From Symsagittifera roscoffensis (Eukaryota > Xenacoelomorpha > Acoela > Convolutidae), in contig NC_087063.1 of NCBI RefSeq assembly GCF_963678635.1, positions 46,420,101 to 46,480,100 of the forward strand: a DNA stretch of 60,000 bases. The letters are read 5' to 3'. Made by a program: the position numbers and the translations under genes. Of the stretch, positions 12,183 to 24,469 are shown in pieces; within the stretch, counting starts at the first letter, position 1; every line of letters begins with the position of its first letter. The notes under the pieces were generated by a model that worked only from the letters and a program-made list of their open reading frames with translations, was not told where the DNA came from and made no database searches.

Positions 12183-15100
12183 AAAACCTCACTATTAAGG
12201 AAACATCACAAAACGTAAAACATGATTATCAACGAATCAGCATGGTTCATAATAGATTATTTTGTTCATTTTCAAGATTTCTTTTCAACATCAATTTAAA
12301 AATTTCGACAACAAACCTCAGACGATGAAACTGTATTAACCGACCAAACACATTATGTTTGGGACCCTGAATGGTCTCATCCATAATTTATTAATATAAC
12401 CACTGATATTTCAAGTGCAGCAATTACCACTGTTTCTCTGCATAAAACTTATGTAAGAGTTACTCCAATTACGTTTGATGCAACACCTTTAATTTATAAC
12501 ACACGGTTCAATGATAGAAAAGGAAATAGTTTGAATTCAATATTTTTAAACACACAAAAAAACCCTAATGGAACAAAAAATGTTAGACAACAAAATATTC
12601 AAACCCCATCACAATTGTTAACGAGGAAATAGTTGAAACAAGGCAAACAACAACACAACAAAGCATTTATCCTATTCATCCTACACTTACAACAGCACAT
12701 AATAAAATTACTCCATTCCCGCAAACAACCATTCAATCAACACTATAACCAACTGCTGTCCCAAAATATCCAAAAAAGGATTATCAAACATACAAACCAA
12801 CAACCAAAACACGACAATCAAACAAGCAAAAGCCTCCAAAGCAAAACAGTTTTTCAAATTGCATTTATGATTTTTTTGGCAATAACATTATAAACAAACC
12901 AACAACAAAACACTTACACACGTCATCAAAATCTATCACAAGAACAAAATTACAACCGGTAAAGTACCGTAACAAGCCCGCTGCTCAGTTTTTTTAATGA
13001 CCAACAATGAACTACAACAGATCGTAGTAAAATTATCAATTTTTTCAACAAAACAAATTATAACAAACAAGCAATTTACAAGGAATCAACCACACTATTC
13101 AGTAGAAGAAGATTATTTTAATCAGAAATATCATTATACGAAATAACAACTGGAAGACTGATTAACCAGATTTTTTTTAGCAACCAGATGTTTTTGAACC
13201 TTTCAAGAAGAAATTCAGCATCTTATAATCATAATTTACAATCACAAAATCCTATAAAAACACAAAGTTATCAACAAAATCAAATGCAAAACGAATTTCG
13301 ATTACCATATTATCTACAACAATCCGTCACAATCACTTTCTCCTATTCGTTTGTTTGACCAATTCCAATAAGCAGAAAAAAAAGCGGGGTTTTTCAAAAC
13401 GGAGTTTCAAAATGCGATAAAAACTAACAAGGTGCTGACGCCGGAGGTAGCTATTTCAAGTTTTTTGAATTCATTACGTTAATGCTTGCTGAAATGGGCA
13501 ATTTCAAAAATTGGAATTTGCCTAAAACTGTTTCTCAGCTGAAATAAATCAAAACAGTGAAATTTTTTGAGAAATTGCAATGTACCAAAATGCATGAAGT
13601 TTTTAAAATAAATTAGGAGTAGCAGCTTCTGTAGCCGCCTCTGTAGCCGCTTCTGTATTTTTGATTATTTCAAGAACAAAAAAATTCAGCATCTTATAAT
13701 AATGAATTACAATCACAAAATCCTACAAATACACATGGTTATCAACTAATTCAAATGCAAATGAAATATCATTGCCATATTATCCACAACATTTTGAAAT
13801 TACAAAGACTCAAGTTACAAGTTTTTCACAAACACCAAAAACAGTAGAATCTTTTTAAATTACTATGTATCTCTACCTTAAGGGTGGATCATCTATATCT
13901 TCAAATAAAACACTCAGGGTATTCACAGGGACAGACCCTGAATACTCAGTAGAAGATTATTTAAATGCAGTCACAGCAAACTTAATTCTCAATATAGGCC
14001 CAGAAACAATAATTACACCACTCCATCAAAAATGGATCTATAGACGTACAGCTGTAATCTAAACCACATTTGATGGTGCAGCTCAAAAATGGTTTTAAAT
14101 TGTACCTATAGACATTAAGACCTGGAAAGCTTCACACAAGAAAAGATTCACTCAAGAAAAAAAGTGGAAAAGACTGGAAAAATATTCATACAAGGTTTTT
14201 CAAAAACGTTCGACTCTAAAAAAATAAACATCACCAAAGAACCTTATGTAACCAAATCCGTAGACTCCCCAACGGGACAATAAAACAACTCGCAGTAAAT
14301 GATGAAATTTTACTAAGAAAAGCATGACCAATACGCATGACCACAAAGTTTCAAAATTGAATGAAATTTTGATGATAGCTCTATCATCACAACTACGCAA
14401 CGTTGCGATAAAAAAGAGAGCATCACATCCATCATCAATTCGAGGACCCGACATAGATATTCGAAAGCTAGTAGATAAACTAGAACAAGCTGAAACCACT
14501 ATGAAATTAGAAGAAACAGAAAACTTAAAATTTCTTTTTGAAAACAATATCGAGAAAAACTTCACAAAATAATAATTTTCAAGACTCTGATAACGATTTA
14601 GCAGAAAAAATTACCCAGAAATTAAACATCTATGAAACGAATCCAAATTTTAAAGGTGAGCCATCATTCAAAAGATGGTGCACCTAGTGTCGTAGATATG
14701 GACACAGCATCGCTGAATGCAGACAAAAACAGCAGAACAACCAAAATAAACCACAATAGCACAAAGAATCAAATAAATCTTTTTACCAATGCTTGTAAAA
14801 AGATCTAAATCTACCAAATAAAAAGTTTCAAAGTATTAAAAGTTCAGGAAAACCACATCCATATAGCTACAACAATTACAGATCACAATCTCCTTATCGT
14901 AAAGATTTTTGCAAAAGATCTCCGAACAGAAAAACTCACGAAAATAATCACAAGACAGATATAGTAGATCAAATAGTCAAAATAACCAATATCGCAATAG
15001 TTACTCAAGATCAAACTCAAATAGAAGTAAATACTCGAAGTATAGTAGGAATCGTTTTTATTCAAATTCGCGAAACAGATACTATTCTAAGGAACGTTCA

Positions 15101-15506
15101 AGAAATTCATCATAAAATCGGAACCAAAATAACTCAAACGATACGAATTGAAATTATTCTAATAGAAGGTCACGAAGCTACTCTAACAATAGACCTCTTT
15201 ACAACAATAACAATAATCAATGCCGAGATAACTCTAGGAATCCAAACAACAACTACCCAAAGAGACAAAGAAATCATTTTCAGTCACAACTTAGAGACAA
15301 TGCTCAATATTCAAGTTCCCAGAGTCAAAACTAAAGAAGTAGTGCACCAAAACATCAAAGCCAAATTAATCAAGTGCAGTCAACAGAAACTACCTAACCA
15401 GAACCTCCCGAAATTGACAATACAGAAAACTGGGAATTACAGTTAAATCACATACACTGTGAAACTACAGTAATTGATAGTGAAACAGAAAATACGCTTT
15501 TAATAA
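12183..15506 (+). repeat. 3.33-kb tandem duplication, copy 2
   Basis: Second copy of the segment starting at 8,854. After about 15,506 it continues into sequence absent from copy 1, leading to the protease region, so copy 2 keeps the original downstream order gag-protease. Confidence 0.88.
13845..15340 (+). pseudogene. gag: Ty3/gypsy-type gag copy 2
   Basis: Duplicate of gag copy 1. The capsid start is at 13,865 and closes at TAA after 65 codons; the later capsid block is at 14,324-14,572. The knuckle at 14,679-14,720 carries the same internal TAG. The Ser/Arg/Asn-rich tail spans about 14,960-15,320. Shared nonsense codons show that copies 1 and 2 were duplicated after the gene had already decayed. 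Confidence 0.75.
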
Positions 15507-15739
15507 ACATGCTTCACATTGAAAAGGATTACAAAACAACAATTCATTCGAATTATTAGCAAAAAAATGCAACCAATTCTAATCTCGAAAAACCAAACGA
15601 TAGCCAAAATACGGTAAATGGCAAATTATACACCACACGTTATTGATAATAATTCAAATATGAATAACATATATCAAAGTCCGACACCAAAAATACAACC
15701 ACGAAAAGAAAAAATCCGGTTATCCCACTTCTCTTAGAA

Positions 15740-16250
15740 ACTCCAAAAAATGAAAATTTTCAATCATCAGATCTTGAAGTTGATTTCCTAATTGATTCAG
15801 GAGCAGATTCAAATATGATAAACATTCCCACATGAATGAAATTCAAACTCTACACCCAAGAATTTCACCTACTAAAACCTCAACTAATTGAGCCACAGCA
15901 CAAGAATCAAATTTTACAAACTATGGAAAAATTCAATTAAACCTTGTTCCAACCCAATCAATGGAACAAAATAAGCTTTTAAATAAACCCTTCGAGCAAA
16001 TATTCTACATTACAGCTGAAAAACACAATTTTGTTGGAATAATGTTCATTGCAAAATATCTTCCCACTATTAAAATCTTGAGTAGTAAGTTACTTATATT
16101 ACTTATACAAGACAAATATACAAGAATAACTAACACACATTCTTTAAAGACTCAAAAAACAACCTCCATTTTTCTCAATATCTTAATATGTTACCCGATA
16201 TTCAATCAACAACGCAATTACCCCAAACCATTATCCGGAATCATATATAA
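15740..16250 (+). pseudogene. retropepsin-like protease, copy 1
   Basis: The aspartic-protease active-site motif is present as DFLIDSGADSNMI, with DSG at 15,794-15,802. A C-terminal block (15,961-16,160) reads FVGIMFIAKYLPTIKIL, resembling the retropepsin G-I-x-F-I end. The two parts are separated by frame breaks. In Ty3/gypsy elements this enzyme cleaves the Gag-Pol polyprotein. The copy is cut off at the 2.74-kb duplication junction, so it has no reverse transcriptase directly after it. Confidence 0.7.
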
Positions 16251-16554
16251 AATGGACTTTGCCTAGAACTGTTTCTCTGCTGAAATCAGTCGAAACAGTG
16301 AAAGTTTTTGAGAAATTGCAATGTACCGATATACATAAAAGTTTTTAAATAAATTAGGAGTAGCCGCTTCTGTAGCCGCTTCTGTATTTTTGAACATTTC
16401 AAGAAGAAATTCAGCTTCATATAATAATAATTTAGGATCACAAAATCCTATAAACCAACCAAATCAAAAGCATAATGAAATTCCATAGCCATATTATCCA
16501 CAGCAACATGAAATTACAAAAACCCAACTTACATGTTTTTCACAAATATCAAAT

Positions 16555-18293
16555 GCAGGAGAATCATTTCAAATGACTATGAACCCATACCTTAAGGGTG
16601 GATCATCTATATCTTCAAGTAAACCACTCATGGTATTCACAGGGACAGATCCTGAATACTCAGAAGAAGATTACTTAAATGCAGTCACAGCAAACATAAT
16701 TTTCAATAGAGGCCCAGAACCAGTAAATACACCACTCCATCAACAATGGACCCATAGACGTACAACTGTAACCCAAAGCACACTTGATGATGCAGCTCAA
16801 AAATAGTTCTCAGTTTTACCTCTAGACATTAAATCTTGGAAAATATTCATTCAAGAAAATATTCACACAAGTAAAAGACTGGAAAAGACTGGAAAAGTTT
16901 CACGCAAGATTTTTCAAAACTGTTCGACTCTGAAAGAAATAAACAACACCAAAAAGTCCTATGTAACGAAATCCGTAGACTCCCCAACGGAACAATAAAA
17001 CAACTCGCAGTAAAAGACGAAATTTTACTAAGAAAAGCATACTCCCTCAATAAGCATGACCACAAAAATTCGAAATTGACTGAAATTTTGATGATAGCTC
17101 TATCATCACAACTACGCAACGTTGCGATAAAAAAGAGAGCATCACATCCATCATCAATTCGAGGACCCGACATAGATATTCGAAAGCTAGTAGATAAACT
17201 AGAACAAGCTGAAACCACTATGAAATTAGAAGAAACAGAAAACTTAAAACTTCATTATGAAAACAATATCGAGAAAAACTTCACAAAATAATAATTTTTA
17301 AGACTCTGATAACGATTTAGCAGAAAAAATCACTCAGAAATTAAACATCTATGAACCGAATCCAAATTTTAAAGGTAAGCCATCATTCAAAAGATGGTGC
17401 ACCTAGTGTCGTAGATATGGACACAGCATCGCTGAATGCAGACAAAAACAGCAGAACAACCAAAATAAACCACAATAGCACAAAGAATCAAATAAATCTT
17501 TTTACCAATGCTTGTAAAAAGATCTAAATCTACCAAATAAAAAGTTTCAAAGTATTAAAAGTTCAGGAAAACCACATCCATATAGCTACAACAATTACAG
17601 ATCACAATCTCCTTATCGTAAAGATTTTTGCAAAAGATCTCCGAACAGAAAAACTCACGAAAATAATCACAAGACAGATATAGTAGATCAAATTTTCAAA
17701 ACAATCAATAGCGCAAAAGTTGCTCAAGATTGAACTCAAATAGAAGTAATTACTCGAAGTATAATAGGAATCGTTTTTATTCAAATTCTTGAAACAGATA
17801 TTACTCTAAAGATTGTTTAAAAAAATCATCATAAAATCGGAACCAACATTTTTCAAACGATAGGAATCGAAATCAATCTAACATTAGATCACGAAACTAC
17901 TCAAACATTAGACCATTTTACAACAATAACAAAAATCGATCCCGAGATAACTCTAGGAAAAGAAACAACAACTACCCAAACAGACAAGGAAACTATTTTC
18001 AATCACAACCTAGAAACAATGCTCATTATTCAATTTTCCACAGTCAAAGATAAAGAAGTAGTGCACCAGAACATCAAAGACAAATTAATCAAGTGCAGTC
18101 AACAGAAAACACCCAACCAGACCCTCCCGGCCTTGACAAAACAGAATACTGGGAATTGCATTTAAATCACATTCATTGTGAAACTACAGTAAACGAAAGT
18201 GAAACAGAAAATATGCTTTTAACAAACATGCTTCACATTGAAACGGATTACAAAACATTCGAACTATTACCAAAACAATGCAACCAATTCTAG
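16555..18293 (+). pseudogene. gag: Ty3/gypsy-type gag copy 3 (in pol-proximal position)
   Basis: This copy is the most diverged. The capsid frame 16,573-16,806 reads 77 codons and lacks the TAA codons of copies 1 and 2: it has CAA and TCA where those have TAA. It gained its own TAG where copies 1 and 2 have TGG (16,804-16,806). The capsid block at 17,076-17,291 is conserved and the knuckle is at 17,398-17,439 with the same internal TAG. The tail near 17,700-18,050 is weaker. The frame 18,093-18,293 (ETENMLLTNMLHIETDYKTF) is the linker to protease. Comparing the copies shows which stops are old and which are new. Confidence 0.75.
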
Positions 18294-18439
18294 TTTCGAA
18301 GAACCATATGATAGCCAAAACACGGTAAATGGTAAATTATACACCACACGTTAGTGATAAAAGTTCAAATATGAAAAATATATATCAAAATACGACAAGT
18401 AATATAAAACCACCAAAAGTAAAATCTGGACAATCCCCC

Positions 18440-18930
18440 TTCTCTTAGAAAGTCCAAAAAATAGAGGTTTTCAATCACCAGATCTTGAAATTGATTTCCT
18501 AATTGATTCATGAGCAAAATCAAATTTTATAAACATTCCCATATGGAATGAAATTCAAACTTTACACCCAAAAACTTTACCTTCTAAAACCTCAAGTAAT
18601 TGAGCCACAGTATGAGGATCAAATTTTACAAACTATGGAAAAATGCAATTATACTTTAATCCAACCCGAACAATGGAACAAAATAAGCTTTTAAATAAGC
18701 CTACAAGCAAATATTCCACATTAAAAATAGAAAACACAATGTTCTTGGAATACCGTTTATTGAAAAAATTTTCACACTATTAACATCATGAATGGTAAAC
18801 TACATATAAAAGACAAGTGTAAAGAACTCAATCTTTAAAGACTCAAAAAACAACCTCCATTTTCTCAAAATGTTATCCTTATCTAATCAGCAACGCAATT
18901 ACTTAGAACAATTATCCGGAAACGTATATA
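18440..18930 (+). pseudogene. retropepsin-like protease, copy 2 (active site destroyed)
   Basis: Same region as copy 1 but adjacent to reverse transcriptase. The active-site glycine codon GGA has become TGA (DSG to DS-stop, 18,505-18,513), and the later Asp of the motif is Lys. The C-terminal block near 18,735-18,800 is also degraded. The protease belonging to this pol therefore cannot work. Confidence 0.68.
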
Positions 18931-19440
18931 GATTCTCTATAAATCAAGTACAACAAAATAATATTGATCAAATTTATCTAAATGTATACATGTCAGACCT
19001 TGAATTCAAACCAATTCATTAGACTTTTAGAGTAATATTTTCAACCATTAAGTATGCAAAAGACACAAATTCGGATATCATATCTCTACATTTATACAAC
19101 AACTCACCATATAAAATCACCCTACCCCTAGGATTTTAGGATATTGCGGAACCAATGCAACAATCCATTCAACAAAAGAAAAAGCATTAAGGGTAAATAA
19201 CATTTTAAAGCTACTAGATATTTGTCAATCAACCATTCCTAGTGTGAAGATCTATCTATTAATTATATTACAAATGGTTCTTAACGAAACACAGACTATT
19301 TCACAAAAACACCTTATTTTAAACCTACATTTCAAATCGCGATATATACAAATGAAGAACAAAAATTTCCCAAAATGTTCAGTTTTCAACATTTTCAAAT
19401 ATAAGAACAAGCATTTGATCAACTGCAGAACTATTATTAA
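18931..19440 (+). other. protease-RT linker remnant
   Basis: Reading frames here are short and broken (for example 19,244-19,456), but the order and the downstream reverse transcriptase suggest the linker between protease and polymerase of the same element. No independent motif is visible. Confidence 0.4.
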
Positions 19441-20300
19441 GATACCCAATGCCTAACGCTACATCGATTGTGGTAAAATACAATCACCTTTCTCTTGAAT
19501 TTGACGCTGTCTTCAAAAAGCAACGAGCAAGTAATGTACCAATTCACTTACAAGATAGAGTAAATAGATTACTAGACATTCTGGAACATTATGAAATCAT
19601 ATCACTGGTGAAAAAAAAAAGAACAACCAAAAATTCAAATTTTTATAGACCTGTTATCATTCTCGCTAAAGAAGAATCGCTATAAATTGTTTTAGAAGCA
19701 AGATGATGTCCTAATTCCCTAATTGATGAACATAAATGTAATTGGCCCATAGAACCAATCCAATGAAAACTCGCTAAAGTAATTGGACAGTATTACACTA
19801 CCGCTGACATGAACCGTGCATGTTATCAAATGCCACCAGATGAACAATCGCGATGACTCACAAAATTCGTTACTGGAAATCAACAATACGAATTTATGAA
19901 ACTCTTCTATAAAAATACCATAGGACCAGCAGCTTTTTCAGCTTTTATAAGCAAAATCTTCAGACAAATTACTCTTAGTAAAAACGTTATCACATATCTA
20001 GACAATGTTTTTATACAATCACAAGCAAAACAGGAAAAGTTTAAGGTCTTAGAAAGAAATCACCAAAACTTTACTTAAAAAAACCTGAAAGCAGTGCCAG
20101 ATAAATCACAATTTTTTCTCACCTGTTTTAAATTCCTTGGACGTATTATTGAAAGAAGCACAATTATCCCATTAAAATTACAAATAGATGCTATATTATA
20201 ACTTCAACGCCCATCTAACAAAAATAAAATCCAAGAACTGTTGAATATGTTTATGAAATGCAATCATATCTAAAACCATTTTATAATATTTTTAGACAAC
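19440..20300 (+). pseudogene. pol: Ty3/gypsy-type reverse transcriptase, inactivated
   Basis: The N-terminal fingers block is at 19,500-19,685 (FDAVFKKQRASNVPIHLQDR, RLLDILEHYEIIS). The first catalytic region reads TTADMNRACYQMP near 19,798-19,836, with the catalytic Asp kept. The block FYKNTIGPAAFSAFISKIFR (about 19,900-19,960) is the usual FG-x-APA-x-F region. The YxDD box reads YLDN (19,995-20,006), so the second catalytic Asp of the pair is lost. The thumb region is at about 20,090-20,300. At least five stops or shifts break the frame. The enzyme would have copied element RNA into DNA. Family assignment is firm, function is lost. Confidence 0.88.
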
Positions 20301-20309
20301 AAAATGTTT

Positions 20310-20790
20310 TGAGTGAACGTTGGAACATCACAAACGTTTTGACGAAATAAAAACTCTTTGCACAGAACAAATAAAGAACACAACCCCAGATCCAGATCAC
20401 CCATTCAATGCCATTGGGGACGCCTCGAATTTTGGAATTGGCGCAGCACTCTTACAAGCACGTAAAGTACAAGCAAAACGAAATTTATATCAGCAATTTC
20501 AAAACTTCTTACACATGCAGAAGTTCAAATTTCCATACTTATGAGAGAATGTACAGCTATAAAATATACACTCACAGAATATGTTTTTTAATCCTTGGAT
20601 CAAAACATCGAATAGTTTTTTACGGATCATAAACCAATATTTTTTCTATTTACACAAAAACCAAACCCAAACCATAGATTTTAGAGATTTCACCTTATCT
20701 TAATGTATTTTCCAAACCCACAAATAGTTTGGAGCTTAAGAAAAAACATTGCTTTACCAGGCACACTTAGTCGAAATACACCACCTGAAT
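20310..20790 (+). pseudogene. pol: Ty3/gypsy-type RNase H, decayed
   Basis: The frame 20,320-20,544 carries the motif GDASNFGIGAALLQ, which holds the first acidic residue of gypsy RNase H. Further pieces in other frames read MRECTAI (about 20,541) and TDHKPIFF (about 20,622-20,645), and the end block resembles LPGTLSRNTPPE (about 20,754-20,790). The order and spacing fit the RNase H domain that follows the reverse transcriptase. Confidence 0.82.
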
Positions 20791-21239
20791 TAATAACACG
20801 GAAAACAACCGTATAAAAACCACAAAATATCATTACTTTTCTTGCAAAAAACAAAACATCACATTGACTAGAATGCAAGTATGCAGTGAAAACCGATCCC
20901 GACAATACGCAAATATTCAATTTGGAACACTTTGTATTATGCCTCGATGGCCAAATAAACCATTACGAAGTAGACAAAACGATACACAGCAAACCTGAAC
21001 AAAAATTATATTGGAAAAACCTATTCCCTTGAATTGAAAAAGAAAATTTAACTGATCGCATAAATTTGTCAGGACTTCTTGATTTAAATCCCAATTAAAC
21101 CGTAAAGAAAATTTTAAATCTACAAGACACTTTGGACAATATACCTCTTTCAAAAATGAAATTCAGAACATCTTTCTGACCTATCACAGAAACAAAAACA
21201 CTAGAAAAACTACAAAATTATAAAAAAAATGACACCGTC
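20791..21239 (+). other. RNase H-integrase spacer, decayed
   Basis: A spacer of the usual length for gypsy pol polyproteins. Short coding-like pieces are visible in several frames, with no motif that can be named. The - strand ORFs here (20,690-21,153) look like shadows. Confidence 0.4.
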
Positions 21240-22620
21240 ATCAGCTACTTAAATCCTGACATAATTACGAAACCAAACCTGTAAAAGCAGAAATCACGAT
21301 CTTAGGAAATAAAACACTTCTTTGATTTTTTCGAAACTTTAACAATACAACGATCTACAAACTAATTTTTTGGAATATCATACTCCAGAAATACAAGTTC
21401 CTTGTCTACCATTGAGCATGATATTAATAGCTTTTCAGATTTCATATTCCTTAAATAAAAAAGGACATGCAGGATCAGAAAAAATATACTCAAAATTTAT
21501 TCTAAATTTCTACTTTTCAAATGTATCGATTTGCAAAGAAGGCGTATGCAACGACTGCATAACGTGTCAATTAAATAAGCCATACCACACCAAAAACATA
21601 TAGCAGAAAAACAAGCTTTCAAAGGACGAAGTTTATATTTCAATCATAGGATATCATTTGATACAAAGGGCCCTATATCGCTCTCTTCAGAAGGAAATTC
21701 ATACATATTGTTAATAGTTAATGCATTTACTCACTATGTATCACTAAATCCTGTACCTCATGTAGTGCTTATTCTGCATGCACAAATCTTTTGAACACTG
21801 GATAGCCAAACTTGGACTAACAGAAATCCTTGTCACAGACAACGGTACTGAACTGATGAACAAGGACACCATCACATTATGCCATCTCTATAAAATTGAA
21901 CATAACCCCCGAACATCTTATGCACCATGGACTATGGTCTAGTCGAATGTATGAACCGTTCCCTACAAGAACACATTAGATGTATCATAAATCGTAATGA
22001 TATCAAATATACCGAATAGTCAACTGCTGACGTAAAGGTATTCTTATTAGCATATAATTCACAAATAACAACAACTCTAGGACTGCCACCAAATGAAATG
22101 GTCTTCAATCGAAAAACGCGAAAAGCAATAATCTTCACAGCAAACTCCTCAAAAAACGCAAAAGCTCACTGTCTACCTACAAAAGATTCAATCTGCTATA
22201 ACTTACCACTACATACGCTATATGAAGATCAGTTTCAACACCCTCAAATCCTAGAGTTAGCCTCTGGAACACATACAATGGATTTTAAACCGAGATGAAA
22301 AAAACATAAAGAAATTTATCAAAAAATTGCTAAGAAAATATTACAAAGACAGAATATTCAATCCCAACTGAATTCACGAATCACACCGGCTACTAATTTG
22401 AAACTAGGAACATATGTCTTAATCCCAAACTTTATAATATAGAAAGGAAAATCCAAGAAATTACAACCTATCCGCAAAGGACCATACCAAATATTTGGAA
22501 AACCCACAGATGTTACATATAAACTCATTGATCCTAACAAAAAAGAAACAATCCAACATAGAAACATATTACTCATCTGTTACCATATTACCCAAAAGAA
22601 TACGCCCTTTGCGACTCAAC
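21240..22620 (+). pseudogene. pol: Ty3/gypsy-type integrase with GPY/F module, decayed
   Basis: The zinc-binding part at 21,370-21,603 reads KGHAGSEKIYSKF and CNDCITCQLNKP. The catalytic core retains all three acidic positions: Asp in SFDTKGP (21,660-21,662), Asp in VTDNGTE (21,838-21,840) and Glu in GLVECMNRSLQ (21,945-21,947). The last two are 107 nt apart, so the normal ~35-residue spacing survives although the frame is shifted. The C-terminal GPY/F module is visible as QPIRKGPYQIFG (GPY at 22,479-22,487). That module is typical of Ty3/gypsy integrases and places the element in this group. Several stops make it non-functional. Confidence 0.87.
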
Positions 22621-22979
22621 ACAACAGTACCACTTTACAGGACTAATTGTGGTAAAAAAAATTCTCAGAAATTGACAACCAACCAGAAAGTCAAATTTTA
22701 AATCATTCATTAATTCTACTCAAAACAAATCAAAAAACAAATCATTGAAAATACACCAAAAGAAAATCAGAAAATTAACTAAAAATAAACACCTCAGAAA
22801 CAAAGGATTAATCGCACACTAGAAGAAAAAACTTTAAAACCAGAAACAAAAGAAAAATCACTACAACGCAAATCATTGCGACTCAGAGGTCAACCACGAA
22901 AAGATTTCAAAACTTTCATCGCACAAAATAAAAATTTGAAAAAAGTAGAACTTCAGAAACCTCCCTGATTAAATAAAAT
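22621..22979. other. post-pol region, no gene recognised
   Basis: AT-rich, Lys/Asn/Gln-coding low-complexity sequence with many stops. It may be the end of pol or the beginning of a long terminal repeat; nothing decides this. Confidence 0.4.
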
Positions 22980-23979
22980 ACTTCATTATACTCGGATAAT
23001 CTCTTCTCAAAATAATTTCTTTTTTAATTTTGAACAATTAGTTCAAATACACCCAATCACAATCGTTTCACAAATCATCACATTCTGACATCACTTTCAT
23101 TAGCCGACAAAATGCTAATTTCAATTAGATCTGAAATAACCAAAAGACCTCCAGGTCAAAAACAAGCAAAACCCTCATATTTGACAACTTAAATAAATAT
23201 AATATAAGCGTTACAACCCTCCCCTATCACTCAGTACAAAAACCAACAAAATTGTCTCAACTTACACCCCAAACTTCCCCAAAAAGGAAAAATTTAAAAA
23301 CCAAAAGACCAAATTTGACATAATCATTTAGCCTAAAGTCGTCGATTTACCTTGAAAAAACCCCGAACTATCCAACAAAACTATGCAGCTCATTCCTACA
23401 CCTCTAGACTTTCCTTCACCAAAAACTTCCCATCATCAACCCACTTGTCAAAAATCAATAAGCAATCTGACCCTATCTAATTTTCAACCCAAAAAAGTTT
23501 AAAAATATTTTGACGAAACAAATCCTTTCAAAAATGCTTTTCTCCAGACCAGTTCAATATTTTGAGAGATAATCATTTCAAAACTACTTTTAATTTTTGC
23601 AACACTTTTACAACTTTGTATTTTTTTCATTGACACCTTAGAAATAACACTTTCTTTCCTTTTTCATAGTTTTCTGCAGCCTTTTTGTAATTTTCTAATC
23701 CCCCATTAAAACCCACTAGAACATATAAGAATGACATTTATTCATTCAGTAAAACATTTTTCTTCTTTTTAAAATTTTTGTCATGTTTCTAGTCTCCCTC
23801 AACCTAAAATATTTCAAATGTATAAAAAAGGCATAAATTACTTCCGCATTAGCAACAACTCTCCTGATGAAGAATACTACAAACAACAAGGTTTAATAAA
23901 AAAATAATTATATATCATAAACATCCAAAATTAATATTCAACAACCAAATAAACAATCCCCACAAACCACTACATCTCA
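22980..23979 (+). repeat. candidate long terminal repeat (right end clear, left end uncertain)
   Basis: The right end is supported by three features in the order expected of an LTR. There is a TATA box (TATAAAAAAG, 23,821-23,830), a polyadenylation signal AATAAA 74 bp downstream (23,895-23,900), and a terminal CA at 23,978-23,979 that directly abuts a primer-binding-site-like sequence. The left boundary is arbitrary: I see no clear TG start or polypurine tract, and no second copy of this LTR is in the window. It could be the 3' LTR of the pol-bearing element or the 5' LTR of a separate, deleted one. Confidence 0.5.
23821..23830 (+). promoter_or_regulatory. TATA box of candidate LTR
   Basis: TATAAAAAAG, with AATAAA 65-75 bp downstream, as in a retroelement U3-R arrangement. 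Inferred from motif and layout only. Confidence 0.45.
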
Positions 23980-23997
23980 TGGCCCCCAACGACACCA
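23980..23997 (+). promoter_or_regulatory. candidate tRNA primer-binding site
   Basis: The sequence TGGCCCCCAACG follows the LTR end CTCA without a gap. It matches 11 of the first 12 bases of the tRNA-Lys-type primer-binding site TGGCGCCCAACG; the last six bases do not match. A 12-base match in exactly the right place is suggestive but short. Confidence 0.45.
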
Positions 23998-24469
23998 ACA
24001 TCTAGTCAAACAAGCCAACACCAATCATCTACACGTTTTTCATTTCAAAAAAATCCCTATACATTTGGAGAAAAACACGCATCATTATCCGAACCTTTAA
24101 TACCAACCATTCGTCAAGAACCACTAAGTGAACCACAATACGAACCAACAAATAAAATTACCCCTCAAATCAAGAAGATCTTAACAGAAATACACATTCA
24201 AGCCAAAATCAAATTTTAACATCCACAATAGATGGAAAAAATATCCATCCCCGAAGAAATCGTAAGTATGCAACACCCAGAGTTCATTTTAATATACCTT
24301 CATCACCCCCTTCGACCCCTTTGGATCTGTCTAGCAATACAATCCAAAGTACTTCCCCATCAAGACAAACAATTTTGCAATAAAATACCCTAAGTATCCC
24401 ATCGGACTATTTAGGATCAACATCAACTTCCGAAAAGATTTCAACATCAACTTCCCACGTCAACATCCT
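23998..24469 (+). other. leader-like region, Ser/Pro/Thr-rich
   Basis: Between the candidate primer-binding site and the envelope-like region lies about 470 bp with broken frames rich in Ser, Pro, Thr and Gln (for example FGEKHASLSEPLIPTIRQEP near 24,070-24,130). No gag or pol motif is visible, although an intact element should have them here. Confidence 0.4.

Larger units (their letters stand above)
13512..16252 (+). repeat. 2.74-kb tandem duplication, copy 1
   Basis: Positions 13,512-16,252 correspond to 16,253-about 18,930 with an offset near 2,741 bp at the left edge and 2,708 bp at the capsid. The junction near 16,252 joins the end of the protease region to the middle of the gag linker. 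The segment carries gag capsid copy 2, a zinc knuckle and protease copy 1. Confidence 0.85.
16253..18930 (+). repeat. 2.74-kb tandem duplication, copy 2
   Basis: Second copy, holding gag capsid copy 3, a zinc knuckle and protease copy 2. It is contiguous with the reverse transcriptase, so it is the copy in the ancestral element position. Confidence 0.85.
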
